Source: a virus. Taken from it: DNA of 38,401 bases. The stretch covers positions 1 through 38,401 of IMG/VR virus record IMGVR_UViG_3300048586_000080. One strand, given 5' to 3'. The notes below the pieces were generated by a model. It did no database searches. It was not told the DNA's origin and saw nothing but the letters and a program-made list of their open reading frames with translations. A program made the translations under genes and the position numbers. Positions 7,753 to 14,096 of the stretch are shown one piece after another (the first letter of the stretch is position 1; each line of letters opens with the position of its first letter).

Positions 7753-8298
7753 TCAGGTTCGAGCGCGGTCCCGCAGTCGTGCGAGCTCGGCCTCTGCACG
7801 GTCAGCTCGTCGGCGTTCACGCTTCACGTCGCCCTCGAGCGCGGTGATCTTGCCGGCCAACGTCTTGCGGGCCTTCGGCTGCTGCGGCTGAGCCTCGCTG
7901 CGGCCGGGGTTGAACTCGCCGCGTTGGATGCGGCGCGCCTGTGCGTCGAGTGCTTCGGCGTGTTCGCGTGCGGTGATCGCGTACGGATGACGTTTGCCGG
8001 TGGTGTCCTCAGCAGCGGTGATGATCAACAGTGCGGGGTGGACTTTGGTGGCGACCTGCTGGCACAGGTGGTCGACCAGGTGACCGAGGTCGGCGTACGC
8101 GCGTCGGGCTGCTGGGTCGCCGTGGTTGTCGAGCGCGTAGTCGGGCTGTCCGCCCTGCACCCTGCACACGTCGGCTGCGGTCGCGCGGTCGTAGGCCAAC
8201 TGGTGGAGGGTGTCGAGGATGGTGCCGGCTTTGGTGAGCATCGTTGCGGATGCGTGAAGCTGGTTGCGGAGCGTGTCGATCCGGGGGGCGTTGCTCAC
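7753..8298 (-). CDS. Last early-operon protein, C-terminal coiled coil
   Basis: A 181-residue protein of unknown function that ends the early operon. The GTG at 8298 has AGGAG upstream and overlaps the preceding stop as GTGA. Residues 1-100 are helical (IDTLRNQLHASATMLTKAG; AYADLGHLVDHLCQQVATKV). The C-terminal 45 residues form a charged coiled coil with LAGKITALEGDVKRERRRAD and RAEAELARLRDR. No enzymatic motif is seen. Confidence 0.7.
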   Translation of the reverse strand: MSNAPRIDTLRNQLHASATMLTKAGTILDTLHQLAYDRATAADVCRVQGGQPDYALDNHGDPAARRAYADLGHLVDHLCQQVATKVHPALLIITAAEDTTGKRHPYAITAREHAEALDAQARRIQRGEFNPGRSEAQPQQPKARKTLAGKITALEGDVKRERRRADRAEAELARLRDRART

Positions 8299-8615
8299 TG
8301 AGGGTCTCCTGGGCTGTTCTTGTCTTCGAACGCGGTGCATCCGAAGTCGTGGCGGGTACGCAACGCGTGGAAGTAGCCGGACCCGTCGTTCGTGTACATC
8401 GGCGTTGGCTGCTTGTTCTCGCGTTCACATGTCCCCCAAGGCATCGGTGCGTTCGCAGCAAGTTCGGCGGCTCGTTGAGCGGTGTCGTCCCACTCGACGC
8501 CGTCAGCCCAGAGGACTTCGCGTACATCGAAGTAGCGGTCGTTGAACACGTTCGGGTCGTCCGTCAGCTCTTCGCCGTACGGGGTCCAGAAGCGGCAGTT
8601 GCTGCACTGGTTCAC
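8295..8615 (-). CDS. Cys-rich small protein, probable zinc binding
   Basis: A 106-residue protein that starts at a GTG with AGGAG upstream. It begins MNQCSNCRFWTPYG (CxxC followed by an aromatic pair), has a middle GTCERENKQPTPMY and ends near HDFGCTAFED. The spacing CxxCxxW ... C ... C suggests one zinc site built from the two ends. Proteins of this pattern are common in actinophages and bacteria without a known function. It is coupled to both neighbours. Confidence 0.7.
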   Translation of the reverse strand: MNQCSNCRFWTPYGEELTDDPNVFNDRYFDVREVLWADGVEWDDTAQRAAELAANAPMPWGTCERENKQPTPMYTNDGSGYFHALRTRHDFGCTAFEDKNSPGDPQ

Positions 8616-8680
8616 GGTTGGTCTCCTGGGTGTTCGGTGTTCGGGACAGCAGGAACAGAGGACGGCGGTGTGTCGCCCAT
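8612..8680 (-). CDS. Possible 22-residue leader-like peptide
   Basis: A mini reading frame (MGDTPPSSVPAVPNTEHPG plus three residues) with a strong AGGAGGAG site. Its ATG overlaps the preceding stop (TGATG) and its own stop overlaps the next GTG start (GTGA). It may be a coupling peptide that delivers ribosomes to the Cys-rich gene rather than a functional protein. Sequence is Pro-rich with no domain. Confidence 0.4.
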   Translation of the reverse strand: MGDTPPSSVPAVPNTEHPGDQP

Positions 8681-8859
8681 CAGGGACTCTCCTCCTGGAC
8701 AGCAGCAGAACCGAGCCGACGCTGGATGCCGTCGGCTGCCCGCACCTTGAACCTTGACCACCTGCTCGTCTTCATCCAGATGACACCCTTGCGGTCTCGG
8801 TAGTACCCGACGCTCTCGCCGGACACCATGTCGGTGAATGCGCTCGCCACGAACTGCAT
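8680..8859 (-). CDS. Small basic protein of unknown function
   Basis: A 59-residue protein from the ATG at 8859, chosen for its strong AGGAGGAG site. It begins MQFVASAFTDMVSGESVGYY and has a basic aromatic middle (WMKTSRWSRFKVRAADG). An upstream in-frame GTG at 8955, overlapping the previous stop as GTGA, would add 32 residues and cannot be excluded; if not used, 8860-8951 is a short untranslated spacer. Confidence 0.6.
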   Translation of the reverse strand: MQFVASAFTDMVSGESVGYYRDRKGVIWMKTSRWSRFKVRAADGIQRRLGSAAVQEESP

Positions 8860-8951
8860 CTCAGCTCCTCCTCTGTTCCGGCCCACGGGAATGCCAGAGG
8901 TCGATGCACGGCGACCAAGCATCGGACACTGCTCGCCGCCAGTCGGGATCG

Positions 8952-9278
8952 TCACTCCCCGCACGTCGGGCACCGCTCGGGATCGGTCTGGGTGTCCGAC
9001 AGGACCGCCTCGACAGCATCAGCGAGCAGTTCAGCGGCGAGCCGGTTGGCCGAGGACGCCACCTTGCCGTCACGCAGCAGCACGATGGCCTGTTCGATGG
9101 CGTCGAGGAGTCGCTGGTCCGGGCGTTCCGACACCGGCACCACGGCCAGCAGATCGGCGTTGGCGAGTCGTTCGGACTGCACCCGCTCCATCGCCGACCG
9201 GAACGCCGGGTCTCTCATCCGGTCAAGCAGGTACGCGTCGAGTTCATCAGGCTCGGCGGCGGTCTGGTCGTCACCCAT
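8952..9278 (-). CDS. Acidic helical protein with C-terminal CxxC
   Basis: A 108-residue protein. The ATG at 9278 overlaps the previous stop as TGATG. The chain is predicted mostly helical (LDAYLLDRMRDPAFRSAMER; RLLDAIEQAIVLLRDGKV; LAAELLADAVEAVLSD) and ends PERCPTCGE, a single CxxC. Function unknown. Its first 20 bases are identical to those of the zinc-finger gene at 9768-9938, although the proteins are otherwise unrelated. Confidence 0.65.
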   Translation of the reverse strand: MGDDQTAAEPDELDAYLLDRMRDPAFRSAMERVQSERLANADLLAVVPVSERPDQRLLDAIEQAIVLLRDGKVASSANRLAAELLADAVEAVLSDTQTDPERCPTCGE

Positions 9279-9281
9279 CAC
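9260..9281. repeat. 22-bp exact direct repeat, copy 1
   Basis: A stretch covering the start codon and first six codons of the gene at 8952-9278 recurs exactly at 9920-9941. Both copies encode M-G-D-D-Q-T. Confidence 0.85.
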
Positions 9282-9589
9282 AGCACCTTCACCCTTCGTA
9301 GGTTGCGGAAGTCGGTGCGGGTGACCAACTCCTCGGTCATCGGATCGACCAGTTCGATCATGTAGATGTCGGGCTTGGACCAGCCGGGACTCACATGGAA
9401 CTCCTCACCCCGTCGGGTGACCCTGCGGAACAACCCGTCAGCGGTCCAGCCGTCAAGTCCCTCCACCTCGACACACCAGCCGTCCAGTGCGTCGATGGCC
9501 GGGTTGAGATCCAGGAACTCGATGTCAGGGCAGAGGTCGTGGTCAGCGGGTGGTTTGTTGGTGCCCTCGGGGTGGATCGGGTCGTCCAT
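9278..9589 (-). CDS. Hypothetical protein with beta-rich C-terminus
   Basis: A 103-residue protein starting at the ATG that overlaps the upstream stop (TGATG). The N-terminus is acidic and Pro-rich; the middle has DGWCVEVEGLDGWTADGLF and the end is strand-like (IYMIELVDPMTEELVTRTDF), which could be a small SH3-like or OB-like barrel. No family recognised. It sits in a chain of coupled small genes. Confidence 0.6.
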   Translation of the reverse strand: MDDPIHPEGTNKPPADHDLCPDIEFLDLNPAIDALDGWCVEVEGLDGWTADGLFRRVTRRGEEFHVSPGWSKPDIYMIELVDPMTEELVTRTDFRNLRRVKVL

Positions 9590-9768
9590 CACCCCTCCCC
9601 TCGGGCAGCAGCAGTGGCGTCAGCGATGCGACGAGGGGTGACGCGCTGGTGGTAGACGATCGACGCGTTCGGCGTCACTACTTCCACCTCCGGTCCGCAC
9701 GGGCAGTCGAGCGACTTGGCGTGCTGACCGTCGAGTTCGGCCAGCGGGATGTCATGCGAGTACTTCAT
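9589..9768 (-). CDS. Small phage protein with CPCGP motif
   Basis: A 59-residue protein starting at an ATG preceded by AAAGGA and overlapping the upstream stop as TGATG. It reads MKYSHDIPLAELDGQHAKSL then DCPCGPEVEV and IVYHQRVTPRR. The pattern (short H-x-I-P-L start, a Cys-x-Cys block, then an E/D-x-V strand and a His) matches a widespread family of small actinophage proteins without known function, possibly metal-binding. Confidence 0.7.
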   Translation of the reverse strand: MKYSHDIPLAELDGQHAKSLDCPCGPEVEVVTPNASIVYHQRVTPRRIADATAAARGEG

Positions 9769-9938
9769 CACCAGATCCTTTGGTTGTAGCCACGGCCATC
9801 GCAGGCCAAGCAGGTGCACATGTCGCCGGTGCAGCTGGGGTCCAGGCACTGGATCGGGTCGTCGCACTCATCGACGCCTTCACCACCACAGAACGTGCAC
9901 TCCGGCGAGTCCTCGTAGTCGGTCTGGTCGTCACCCAT
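9768..9938 (-). CDS. DnaJ-type zinc-finger small protein
   Basis: A 56-residue protein. Two CxxCxGxG-like blocks are visible: CTFCGGEGVDEC near residue 14 and CTCLACDGRGY near residue 42, with two more Cys between. This resembles the Cys-rich zinc module of DnaJ, known in phages as a stand-alone unit. It is coupled on both sides (8-base overlap upstream, TGATG downstream). A role in protein or nucleic-acid binding is likely; the partner is unknown. Confidence 0.75.
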   Translation of the reverse strand: MGDDQTDYEDSPECTFCGGEGVDECDDPIQCLDPSCTGDMCTCLACDGRGYNQRIW

Positions 9939-9941
9939 CAC
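9920..9941. repeat. 22-bp exact direct repeat, copy 2
   Basis: Identical to 9260-9281 and also positioned over a start codon, here that of the DnaJ-type zinc-finger gene. Confidence 0.85.
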
Positions 9942-10143
9942 GGGCCTCCCTCGGGTCGTCGGTGGTCGACAGCTCGACGCCGAACAGGTACGAGTCGGCG
10001 GGCATGAGCTGTCGCAGCGACTGAGTGAGCAGCACTTCGATCAGCAGCCCTCGGCCGACGCAGCGGTCTCGTGCGGCGAGGTCGAGCGAGTCGACCAGCT
10101 CGACGGGCAGGTTGAGCGTGATCTGCTTGCGCTCACTCCCCAT
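9931..10143 (-). CDS. Ribbon-helix-helix (CopG/Arc-like) DNA-binding protein
   Basis: A 70-residue protein with GGGGAGG ahead of its ATG. It starts MGSERKQITLNLPVELVDSL, the classic ribbon-helix-helix opening: a short beta strand K-Q-I-T-L-N-L-P followed by helix A, then a turn (DRCVGRGL) and helix B (LIEVLLTQSLRQLM). Such proteins bind operators as dimers. In this operon it could autoregulate early genes or act like a small Arc-type repressor. The C-terminal 20 residues are acidic. Confidence 0.75.
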   Translation of the reverse strand: MGSERKQITLNLPVELVDSLDLAARDRCVGRGLLIEVLLTQSLRQLMPADSYLFGVELSTTDDPREARDG

Positions 10144-10426
10144 CGGTGGCCTCCCCCAACAGGTACCGGGAGAGCAGATCGGCGGCACGCACTCGATCAG
10201 TCGGTGTCGCCCAGAGCGTGGCCCGCAGGTAGCCCACCAGCTCCCGCACTTCTCGTTGGGTGTCGTCATCGACTGCTGGGCGGATCACCCAACCAGCAGC
10301 AGCGAGAGCGGCAACCACTCGATCGGCCTCGCGAAGCTCGTGGGCGTCGGGCGGTTCGCCCTTCATCTCCTCCACTTCACACATGAGTGTTCGGGCGATC
10401 ACGTCGATGGGGTTTGGGTCACTCAC
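10133..10426 (-). CDS. Helical protein of unknown function
   Basis: A 97-residue protein beginning at a GTG with GAGGAGG upstream and overlapping the previous gene by eight bases. It is mostly helical: PIDVIARTLMCEVEE, then AHELREADRVVAALAAAGW, then DTQREVRELVGYLRATLW. The ADRVVAALAAAGW segment is a frequent module in small actinophage proteins. No catalytic motif. Confidence 0.65.
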   Translation of the reverse strand: MSDPNPIDVIARTLMCEVEEMKGEPPDAHELREADRVVAALAAAGWVIRPAVDDDTQREVRELVGYLRATLWATPTDRVRAADLLSRYLLGEATDGE

Positions 10427-10826
10427 TGGGGGCCTCCTCGGTAGACGGGTCATCGAGCAGCGCCCGAAGCGCGTCGGCGATAAGGGACGACGTGCAGGGC
10501 CACGAGCCGTCCTCCGGGTAGCAGACCTCGCAGCCCACCGGGTCCTTGCCTGGCTGCACGACGAGCGGGTGGTGGACGGTGGCGAGGTCGACACCTTCGC
10601 GGACGATCCCCTCTCGGAGTCGCCGGGTCTCGGCCTCCAAGCGACGCAGCTCGGCAGCAGCGGCACCCGTCGCCCAGTAGGCGCTTGCGTGCTCACAGCA
10701 CGACGCATCGGGGTGATGGTCGTACAGCCGAACGTCGGGTGCAGCGTGCATCTCCCAGCAGTACGCGCGCTCGTAGTCGCCGATCTCCAGCAGCCGTTCG
10801 GCGAGGCTTTCGGTCCGGTCACTCAC
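10419..10826 (-). CDS. Small protein with CEVCYPEDGSWPC motif
   Basis: A 135-residue protein from a GTG with AGGAGGAG upstream. The N-terminal part is helical and has a Cys/His-rich stretch (DHHPDASCCEHASAYW). A coiled helix AAAELRRLEAETRRLREG follows, then GCEVCYPEDGSWPCTSSLIA, a CxxC...C arrangement typical of many actinophage early proteins. Zinc binding is likely; function unknown. Confidence 0.7.
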   Translation of the reverse strand: MSDRTESLAERLLEIGDYERAYCWEMHAAPDVRLYDHHPDASCCEHASAYWATGAAAAELRRLEAETRRLREGIVREGVDLATVHHPLVVQPGKDPVGCEVCYPEDGSWPCTSSLIADALRALLDDPSTEEAPSE

Positions 10827-10902
10827 TGTTCGTCTCCTCCTGGGTACAGGTGCAGCAGCACGCTGCACACGTCTGCTGTCCGTTGATGTCGTCATGCCAC
10901 AC
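10819..10902 (-). CDS. Possible Cys-rich micro-protein (start uncertain)
   Basis: A 27-residue frame from a GTG at 10902, reading MWHDDINGQQTCAACCCTCT then QEETNSE. Five Cys in eight residues suggest a metal site. There is no good ribosome site. The frame stays open upstream to 10935 (with a further Cys: P-L-C-G-G-L-T-D-D-D) but has no ATG or GTG there; removing one base near 10930 would join it to the ATG at 10939. It may be a frameshifted or rarely started small gene. Confidence 0.35.
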   Translation of the reverse strand: MWHDDINGQQTCAACCCTCTQEETNSE

Positions 10903-10935
10903 GTCGTCATCCGTCAGACCGCCACACAGAGGGCC

Positions 10936-12744
10936 TCATGGCGGCTGCTCCTCGACGGTGAGGAACATGCCGACGCGTTCGCGTGCGAGCTCGGCGTTGC
11001 GTTCGTCGAGGTCGATCAGGATGCAGTCGCGTCCGAGTCCGGTGGCGACCTGGGCGGTTGTGCCTGATCCGCCGAACGGGTCGAGCACGATGCCGTTGCG
11101 CCACGAGTCGTGGCCGCAGTCGGTCCACCCGACGGTGTCGACGGTGCGCGTCGCGGTGTGCTGGCTACCTGTCGCGCCGAGGCCGAGCCGTTCAGCACTG
11201 CGCCCTCGACCTTGCCGGTCTCGTTCCCGGGGCCCGCCGACGGACACCTCGCCAGCGACCTCCACGATCCGTCGTCGCGGTTCACCGCAGACCGTGCAGA
11301 CCTGCATCGGACACATCGACTTGATCGGACGCTCGAGCAGGGCGGGCGGGAACACGGCGTAGTGCGAGCCTCGATATCCGACGGTAGGTATGTCCCAATA
11401 GTCCGGTGGGTTGTCGGCGTAGTGCGTGGTATCCTCGGCCTTTACGACGATCTTCGCCGAGTAGGAGCACGTACATGCCGAGGAAAACGCCGGTTCAGTG
11501 CGAGTGTCAGCACTGCCACCAGCAGTTCGGAGCAAAGGACTATCGGTCGAACCGTCCGCCGAAGTTCTGCTCCCGGTCGTGTCGAGACTCGGCTCGACGA
11601 ACTCGGGTGACCCTGACGTGCCGCCAGTGCCAGCAGTCGTTTGATCGGAAGGCGTACCAGCAGGACTGGTCGACTGAGCGAGGTCCGTTCTGTTCGATCC
11701 GTTGCCATTCAGACTGGCAGAGTCGCCACATGCGGGGTCCAGCGTCTCCGTCGTGGAAGCCGTCGGGTCGGGACTCCACAGTGTGGGAGGAGTCACGCCA
11801 TGTGGTGCTGGATCGAGACGGGCATCGATGTGTTCGGTGCGGCTCAGATCGTCTCCTGCATGTCCACCATCGGGAGCATTGGAACCCCGACGATCCGGCG
11901 ACCCATGAACCGGACAATCTGGAGACGTTGTGCGCAGGATGCCATCGGCGCCAGCATCCAATGGAACGCGGATCTGATGGGCGGTTCCTCCCGCGGGAAC
12001 GACCAACCCATCAGGCGTGACGTACGGGGCGGTGGGGATCTCCCAGTAGTCGAGCGGCGGGGCCCCGGCAGGGTTTTGCGGCGCATTGGTGGAGCCGCGA
12101 ACGCCACTGGCCTTGTTCTTCTCGCCGGTGAGCCCCGCTTCGTCAACGCGCGGGTTGGCGTGCCGCACCGCGTCGAGGTCGAAGTACCGTTTCGGGTCCT
12201 TCGTGGCGATCGTCAGATACGAAGTGGCGGGCCGGAACTTGTCGCCGAGCGCACCGACGGGCGGGTTCGGTCGGCACCATGCGACGACGTTGCGGACACG
12301 CCACATTCCGGCGGGTGACGGTTCGCCGGTGAGTAGGTTGCGGCCGTAGGCGAGGGAGAGTGAGTAGAGCCACGGGATGCCGCACAGCGACTTGGCGAGC
12401 GGCCATCCCGTGCCTTTCGTGGCGTTCACGGGGCGAAGCGATCCGATGTGGTTGGCATCGGGGCCGCCACCCGATCCCGAGTACGTGTCGCCGAGCTCGA
12501 CACAGATCGACCCGTGCGGAGCGAGTAGACGTTCCCACTCGGCAGTCAGTGCGAGCAGCGTGTCGATGAACTCCGCGGGTGACGGCTCCGAGCCGATCTC
12601 CTTGCCCTTGTCGGGGTGATCGGCGGGCAGGTACGAGCGCAGCGCCAGGAACGGCGGTGAGGTCATCACCATGTCCACCGATGCGTCGGGCAGTGTCGCC
12701 ATGACGTCGAACACGTCACCGATCAGGTAGCGGGATGCACTCAC
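10936..12744 (-). CDS. DNA methyltransferase (beta class, probably N4-cytosine), interrupted by an antisense HNH gene
   Basis: The open frame encodes 602 residues from a GTG that overlaps the previous stop as GTGA. Motif IV is TSPPF (28-32) and the AdoMet-binding motif I is DPFGGSGTT (555-563), giving the beta-class order. Ser-Pro-Pro-Phe/Tyr favours N4-cytosine. After DYWEIPTAPY (232-241) comes about 200 residues of Ser/Thr/Pro/Gly/Asp-rich sequence with no enzyme features, which is the antisense reading of an HNH gene on the plus strand. At 448-457 a second version, DYWDIPTVGY, resumes normal sequence (YRGSHYAVFPPALLERPI). The frame is intact by length (648 bases), so a protein with a disordered insert could be made; activity is uncertain. 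Confidence 0.8.
   Translation of the reverse strand: MSASRYLIGDVFDVMATLPDASVDMVMTSPPFLALRSYLPADHPDKGKEIGSEPSPAEFIDTLLALTAEWERLLAPHGSICVELGDTYSGSGGGPDANHIGSLRPVNATKGTGWPLAKSLCGIPWLYSLSLAYGRNLLTGEPSPAGMWRVRNVVAWCRPNPPVGALGDKFRPATSYLTIATKDPKRYFDLDAVRHANPRVDEAGLTGEKNKASGVRGSTNAPQNPAGAPPLDYWEIPTAPYVTPDGLVVPAGGTAHQIRVPLDAGADGILRTTSPDCPVHGSPDRRGSNAPDGGHAGDDLSRTEHIDARLDPAPHGVTPPTLWSPDPTASTTETLDPACGDSASLNGNGSNRTDLAQSTSPAGTPSDQTTAGTGGTSGSPEFVEPSLDTTGSRTSADGSTDSPLLRTAGGSADTRTEPAFSSACTCSYSAKIVVKAEDTTHYADNPPDYWDIPTVGYRGSHYAVFPPALLERPIKSMCPMQVCTVCGEPRRRIVEVAGEVSVGGPRERDRQGRGRSAERLGLGATGSQHTATRTVDTVGWTDCGHDSWRNGIVLDPFGGSGTTAQVATGLGRDCILIDLDERNAELARERVGMFLTVEEQPP
11374..11403 (-). repeat. Second, diverged copy of the methyltransferase DYWxIPT block
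   Basis: Encodes DYWDIPTVGY and continues into normal methyltransferase sequence. It is homologous to 12022-12051 but differs at several bases, including synonymous sites, so it is not a recent tandem duplication. Confidence 0.75.
11475..12020 (+). CDS. HNH endonuclease with tandem zinc knuckles, antisense within the methyltransferase gene
   Basis: A 181-residue protein with its own ribosome site (TAGGAG at 11462-11467) and ATG. Two repeated zinc units come first: C11-x2-C14 with C32-x3-C36, and C49-x2-C52 with C73-x3-C77. An HNH nuclease domain follows: C119-x2-C122, HVHH (129-132), N148 in PDNLETL, and C153-x2-C156-H157. All metal and catalytic positions are present, so the enzyme looks active. 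The stop codon ends one base short of the upstream methyltransferase block. Third positions look less GC-biased than in the neighbours, consistent with transfer. This is a likely homing endonuclease. Confidence 0.85.
   Translation: MPRKTPVQCECQHCHQQFGAKDYRSNRPPKFCSRSCRDSARRTRVTLTCRQCQQSFDRKAYQQDWSTERGPFCSIRCHSDWQSRHMRGPASPSWKPSGRDSTVWEESRHVVLDRDGHRCVRCGSDRLLHVHHREHWNPDDPATHEPDNLETLCAGCHRRQHPMERGSDGRFLPRERPTHQA
12022..12051 (-). repeat. First copy of the methyltransferase DYWxIPT block
   Basis: Encodes DYWEIPTAPY, the point at which methyltransferase-like sequence stops and the HNH-bearing segment begins. Its partner at 11374-11403 lies 648 bases away, in frame. Confidence 0.75.
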
Positions 12745-13331
12745 AGCGAGCGTCCTTCCACGAATGCGGCGTTGGATGCGTGGAGCGCAGCGACAGCAGG
12801 TGTGACTGCTGGTCGGTCGTCGTACGGGTAGTGGCCGTGGCTCGCAGTCCGGTTATCCACAGACGGGACGATCGGAAGGGGGGTAGGGGGGTTTACGTCT
12901 GGGTCTGTTTCTGCTTCTGTCTCTGGTGCGTTGCCACCACCGTCGCTGGAACGCTGTTGCAACGTTGCATCGCTGTTGCTTGCCCGTTCCCTCGACCGTC
13001 GCGACCGCTCCGTCGACACGTCCGACTTGTACTGCCGGTGATCCCACGACGGAACAGTCCACGGCTCCGACCCGGCGAGCAGGTTCAGGCGCAGCATGTG
13101 GTCCACCGCCGCAGCAGCAACCTTCACCGGCACGCCCGCCATGTCGGCGAGGTCATCGATCGTCATAGGGTCACCAGGGGCCACCCACAGCTCCCCCGGC
13201 TCACACGACGACCGTGCGGCGCACAGGCACGCCACCCACACCCAGCGGTGCTCTGGGCGCATCCTGCGGAGCTTCCGGTCGGCTGCGGCTTCGACGTAGA
13301 ACCTGAACCACGGCATCGGCTTCTTCGCCAT
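12741..13331 (-). CDS. Replication-initiation (replisome organiser-like) protein
   Basis: A 196-residue protein with GGAGG upstream of its ATG. The N-terminal 120 residues match the phage replisome organiser pattern: MPWFRFYVEAAADRKLRRM, PEHRWVWVACLCAARSS, a winged-helix segment MTIDDLADMAGVPVKVAAAA and WDHRQYKSD. The C-terminal 80 residues are polar and probably disordered (SSDGGGNAPETEAETD), usually a helicase- or loader-contact tail. It would bind the phage origin and recruit host replication proteins. A phage origin is often within or near such genes; none could be picked out by eye. Confidence 0.75.
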   Translation of the reverse strand: MAKKPMPWFRFYVEAAADRKLRRMRPEHRWVWVACLCAARSSCEPGELWVAPGDPMTIDDLADMAGVPVKVAAAAVDHMLRLNLLAGSEPWTVPSWDHRQYKSDVSTERSRRSRERASNSDATLQQRSSDGGGNAPETEAETDPDVNPPTPLPIVPSVDNRTASHGHYPYDDRPAVTPAVAALHASNAAFVEGRSL

Positions 13332-13708
13332 CAGGCTGCCTCCACTGTGACGGTCAGGCGTTCCTTGTGACCCGCCGCACATACCAACAGGGCTTCCATC
13401 CGCTCCGGCGCTTCCGACACGAGTTCGCCCGACTGCCGGCGACCACACTGGGTGCAGCGATGCAGGATCGTTGACCGGGCGTCCGGTTCGACGTGCAGCA
13501 CTTCGCAGATCGTGTCGTCGCGCAGCTCGGGCCACACCTCGTACGCCGACAGCCCGGCCTTCGTCGCGAGCCGGTCAGCGACCAGCTCCGACACGCCACG
13601 GGTGCGGTAGTCCTTCCCGACACGCCCCGTCGCTCCAAGCTGTTCGCACGCCTGGTAGGGAGACAGGTGCATCGCCTCAGCCAACGGCTCGAGCGGATAC
13701 CGCTTCAT
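13331..13708 (-). CDS. HTH protein with C-terminal zinc ribbon
   Basis: A 125-residue protein whose stop overlaps the next start by one base. Residues 1-60 resemble a small HTH module frequent in actinophages (KRYPLEPLAEAMHLSPYQAC; SELVADRLATKAGLSAYEVWP). The C-terminal part has CTQCGRRQSGELV and VCAAGHKERL, which could form a zinc ribbon from CxxC plus C-x3-H. The combination suggests a DNA-binding regulator or adaptor of the early operon. Confidence 0.65.
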   Translation of the reverse strand: MKRYPLEPLAEAMHLSPYQACEQLGATGRVGKDYRTRGVSELVADRLATKAGLSAYEVWPELRDDTICEVLHVEPDARSTILHRCTQCGRRQSGELVSEAPERMEALLVCAAGHKERLTVTVEAA

Positions 13709-13959
13709 GGCGCGGCCATCCAGCCGGCGGCACGGTGGCCGAGGCAGTCGAACGAGCACGGGTGATCCTCGGTGTGGCACCGCTTGTCGCACGGGCAGTA
13801 CGGGGTGGCCTCGCACGCGGCGCACACCTTCACGCCAGGCCCACCGGTCGCCCACTCGTCGCAGACCCGGCAGACGAACGCCAACGGCGGGGGCTCGGGA
13901 ACTGGGGTGATCGTCACTCGCACGTTCACGTCCAACTCGATCGGCTTCAGCTTCGCCAC
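13705..13959 (-). CDS. Cys-rich zinc protein
   Basis: An 84-residue protein from a GTG with AAGGAG upstream, overlapping the previous stop (TAG) by one base. The first 25 residues are a beta-strand-like segment (IELDVNVRVTITPVPEPP). Many Cys/His follow: FVCRVCDEW, VCAACEATPYCPCDKRC, HTEDHPCSFDCLGH, enough for two or three zinc sites. Function unknown. Confidence 0.65.
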   Translation of the reverse strand: MAKLKPIELDVNVRVTITPVPEPPPLAFVCRVCDEWATGGPGVKVCAACEATPYCPCDKRCHTEDHPCSFDCLGHRAAGWMAAP

Positions 13960-14096
13960 TACGCCTTCTCCTTCAGCCAGCATCCGCCTACACACCAGTA
14001 GTGCGGCACCTTGTTCGGTCCAACCCTGGGGGTCGTGACCTTGCGTTTCTTGCCGCACCTGGGGCACTTGTACGGATCACGCTTACGACCAGCCAT
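13959..14096 (-). CDS. 45-residue basic zinc-ribbon protein
   Basis: Begins MAGRKRDPYKCPRCGKKRKV, ends with VGGCWLKEKA. Two Cys pairs (CPRC and CVGGC) about 25 residues apart and a strongly basic N-terminus suggest a nucleic-acid-binding zinc ribbon. The ATG overlaps the upstream stop as TGATG and the TAG overlaps the next GTG by one base. Confidence 0.7.
   Translation of the reverse strand: MAGRKRDPYKCPRCGKKRKVTTPRVGPNKVPHYWCVGGCWLKEKA

Noticed and set aside
10907-11128. Short frame overlapping the methyltransferase end, ending MRPSVWRSDG
   Set aside because: Mostly an Arg-rich shadow; the terminal ten codons alone carry no sign of a gene, though their ATG may once have belonged to the Cys-rich micro-gene.
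11374-12051. Intein or ordinary in-gene homing intron in the methyltransferase
   Set aside because: The endonuclease is on the opposite strand, so an intein is impossible. No group I or II intron landmarks were recognised, though splicing of the segment cannot be fully excluded.
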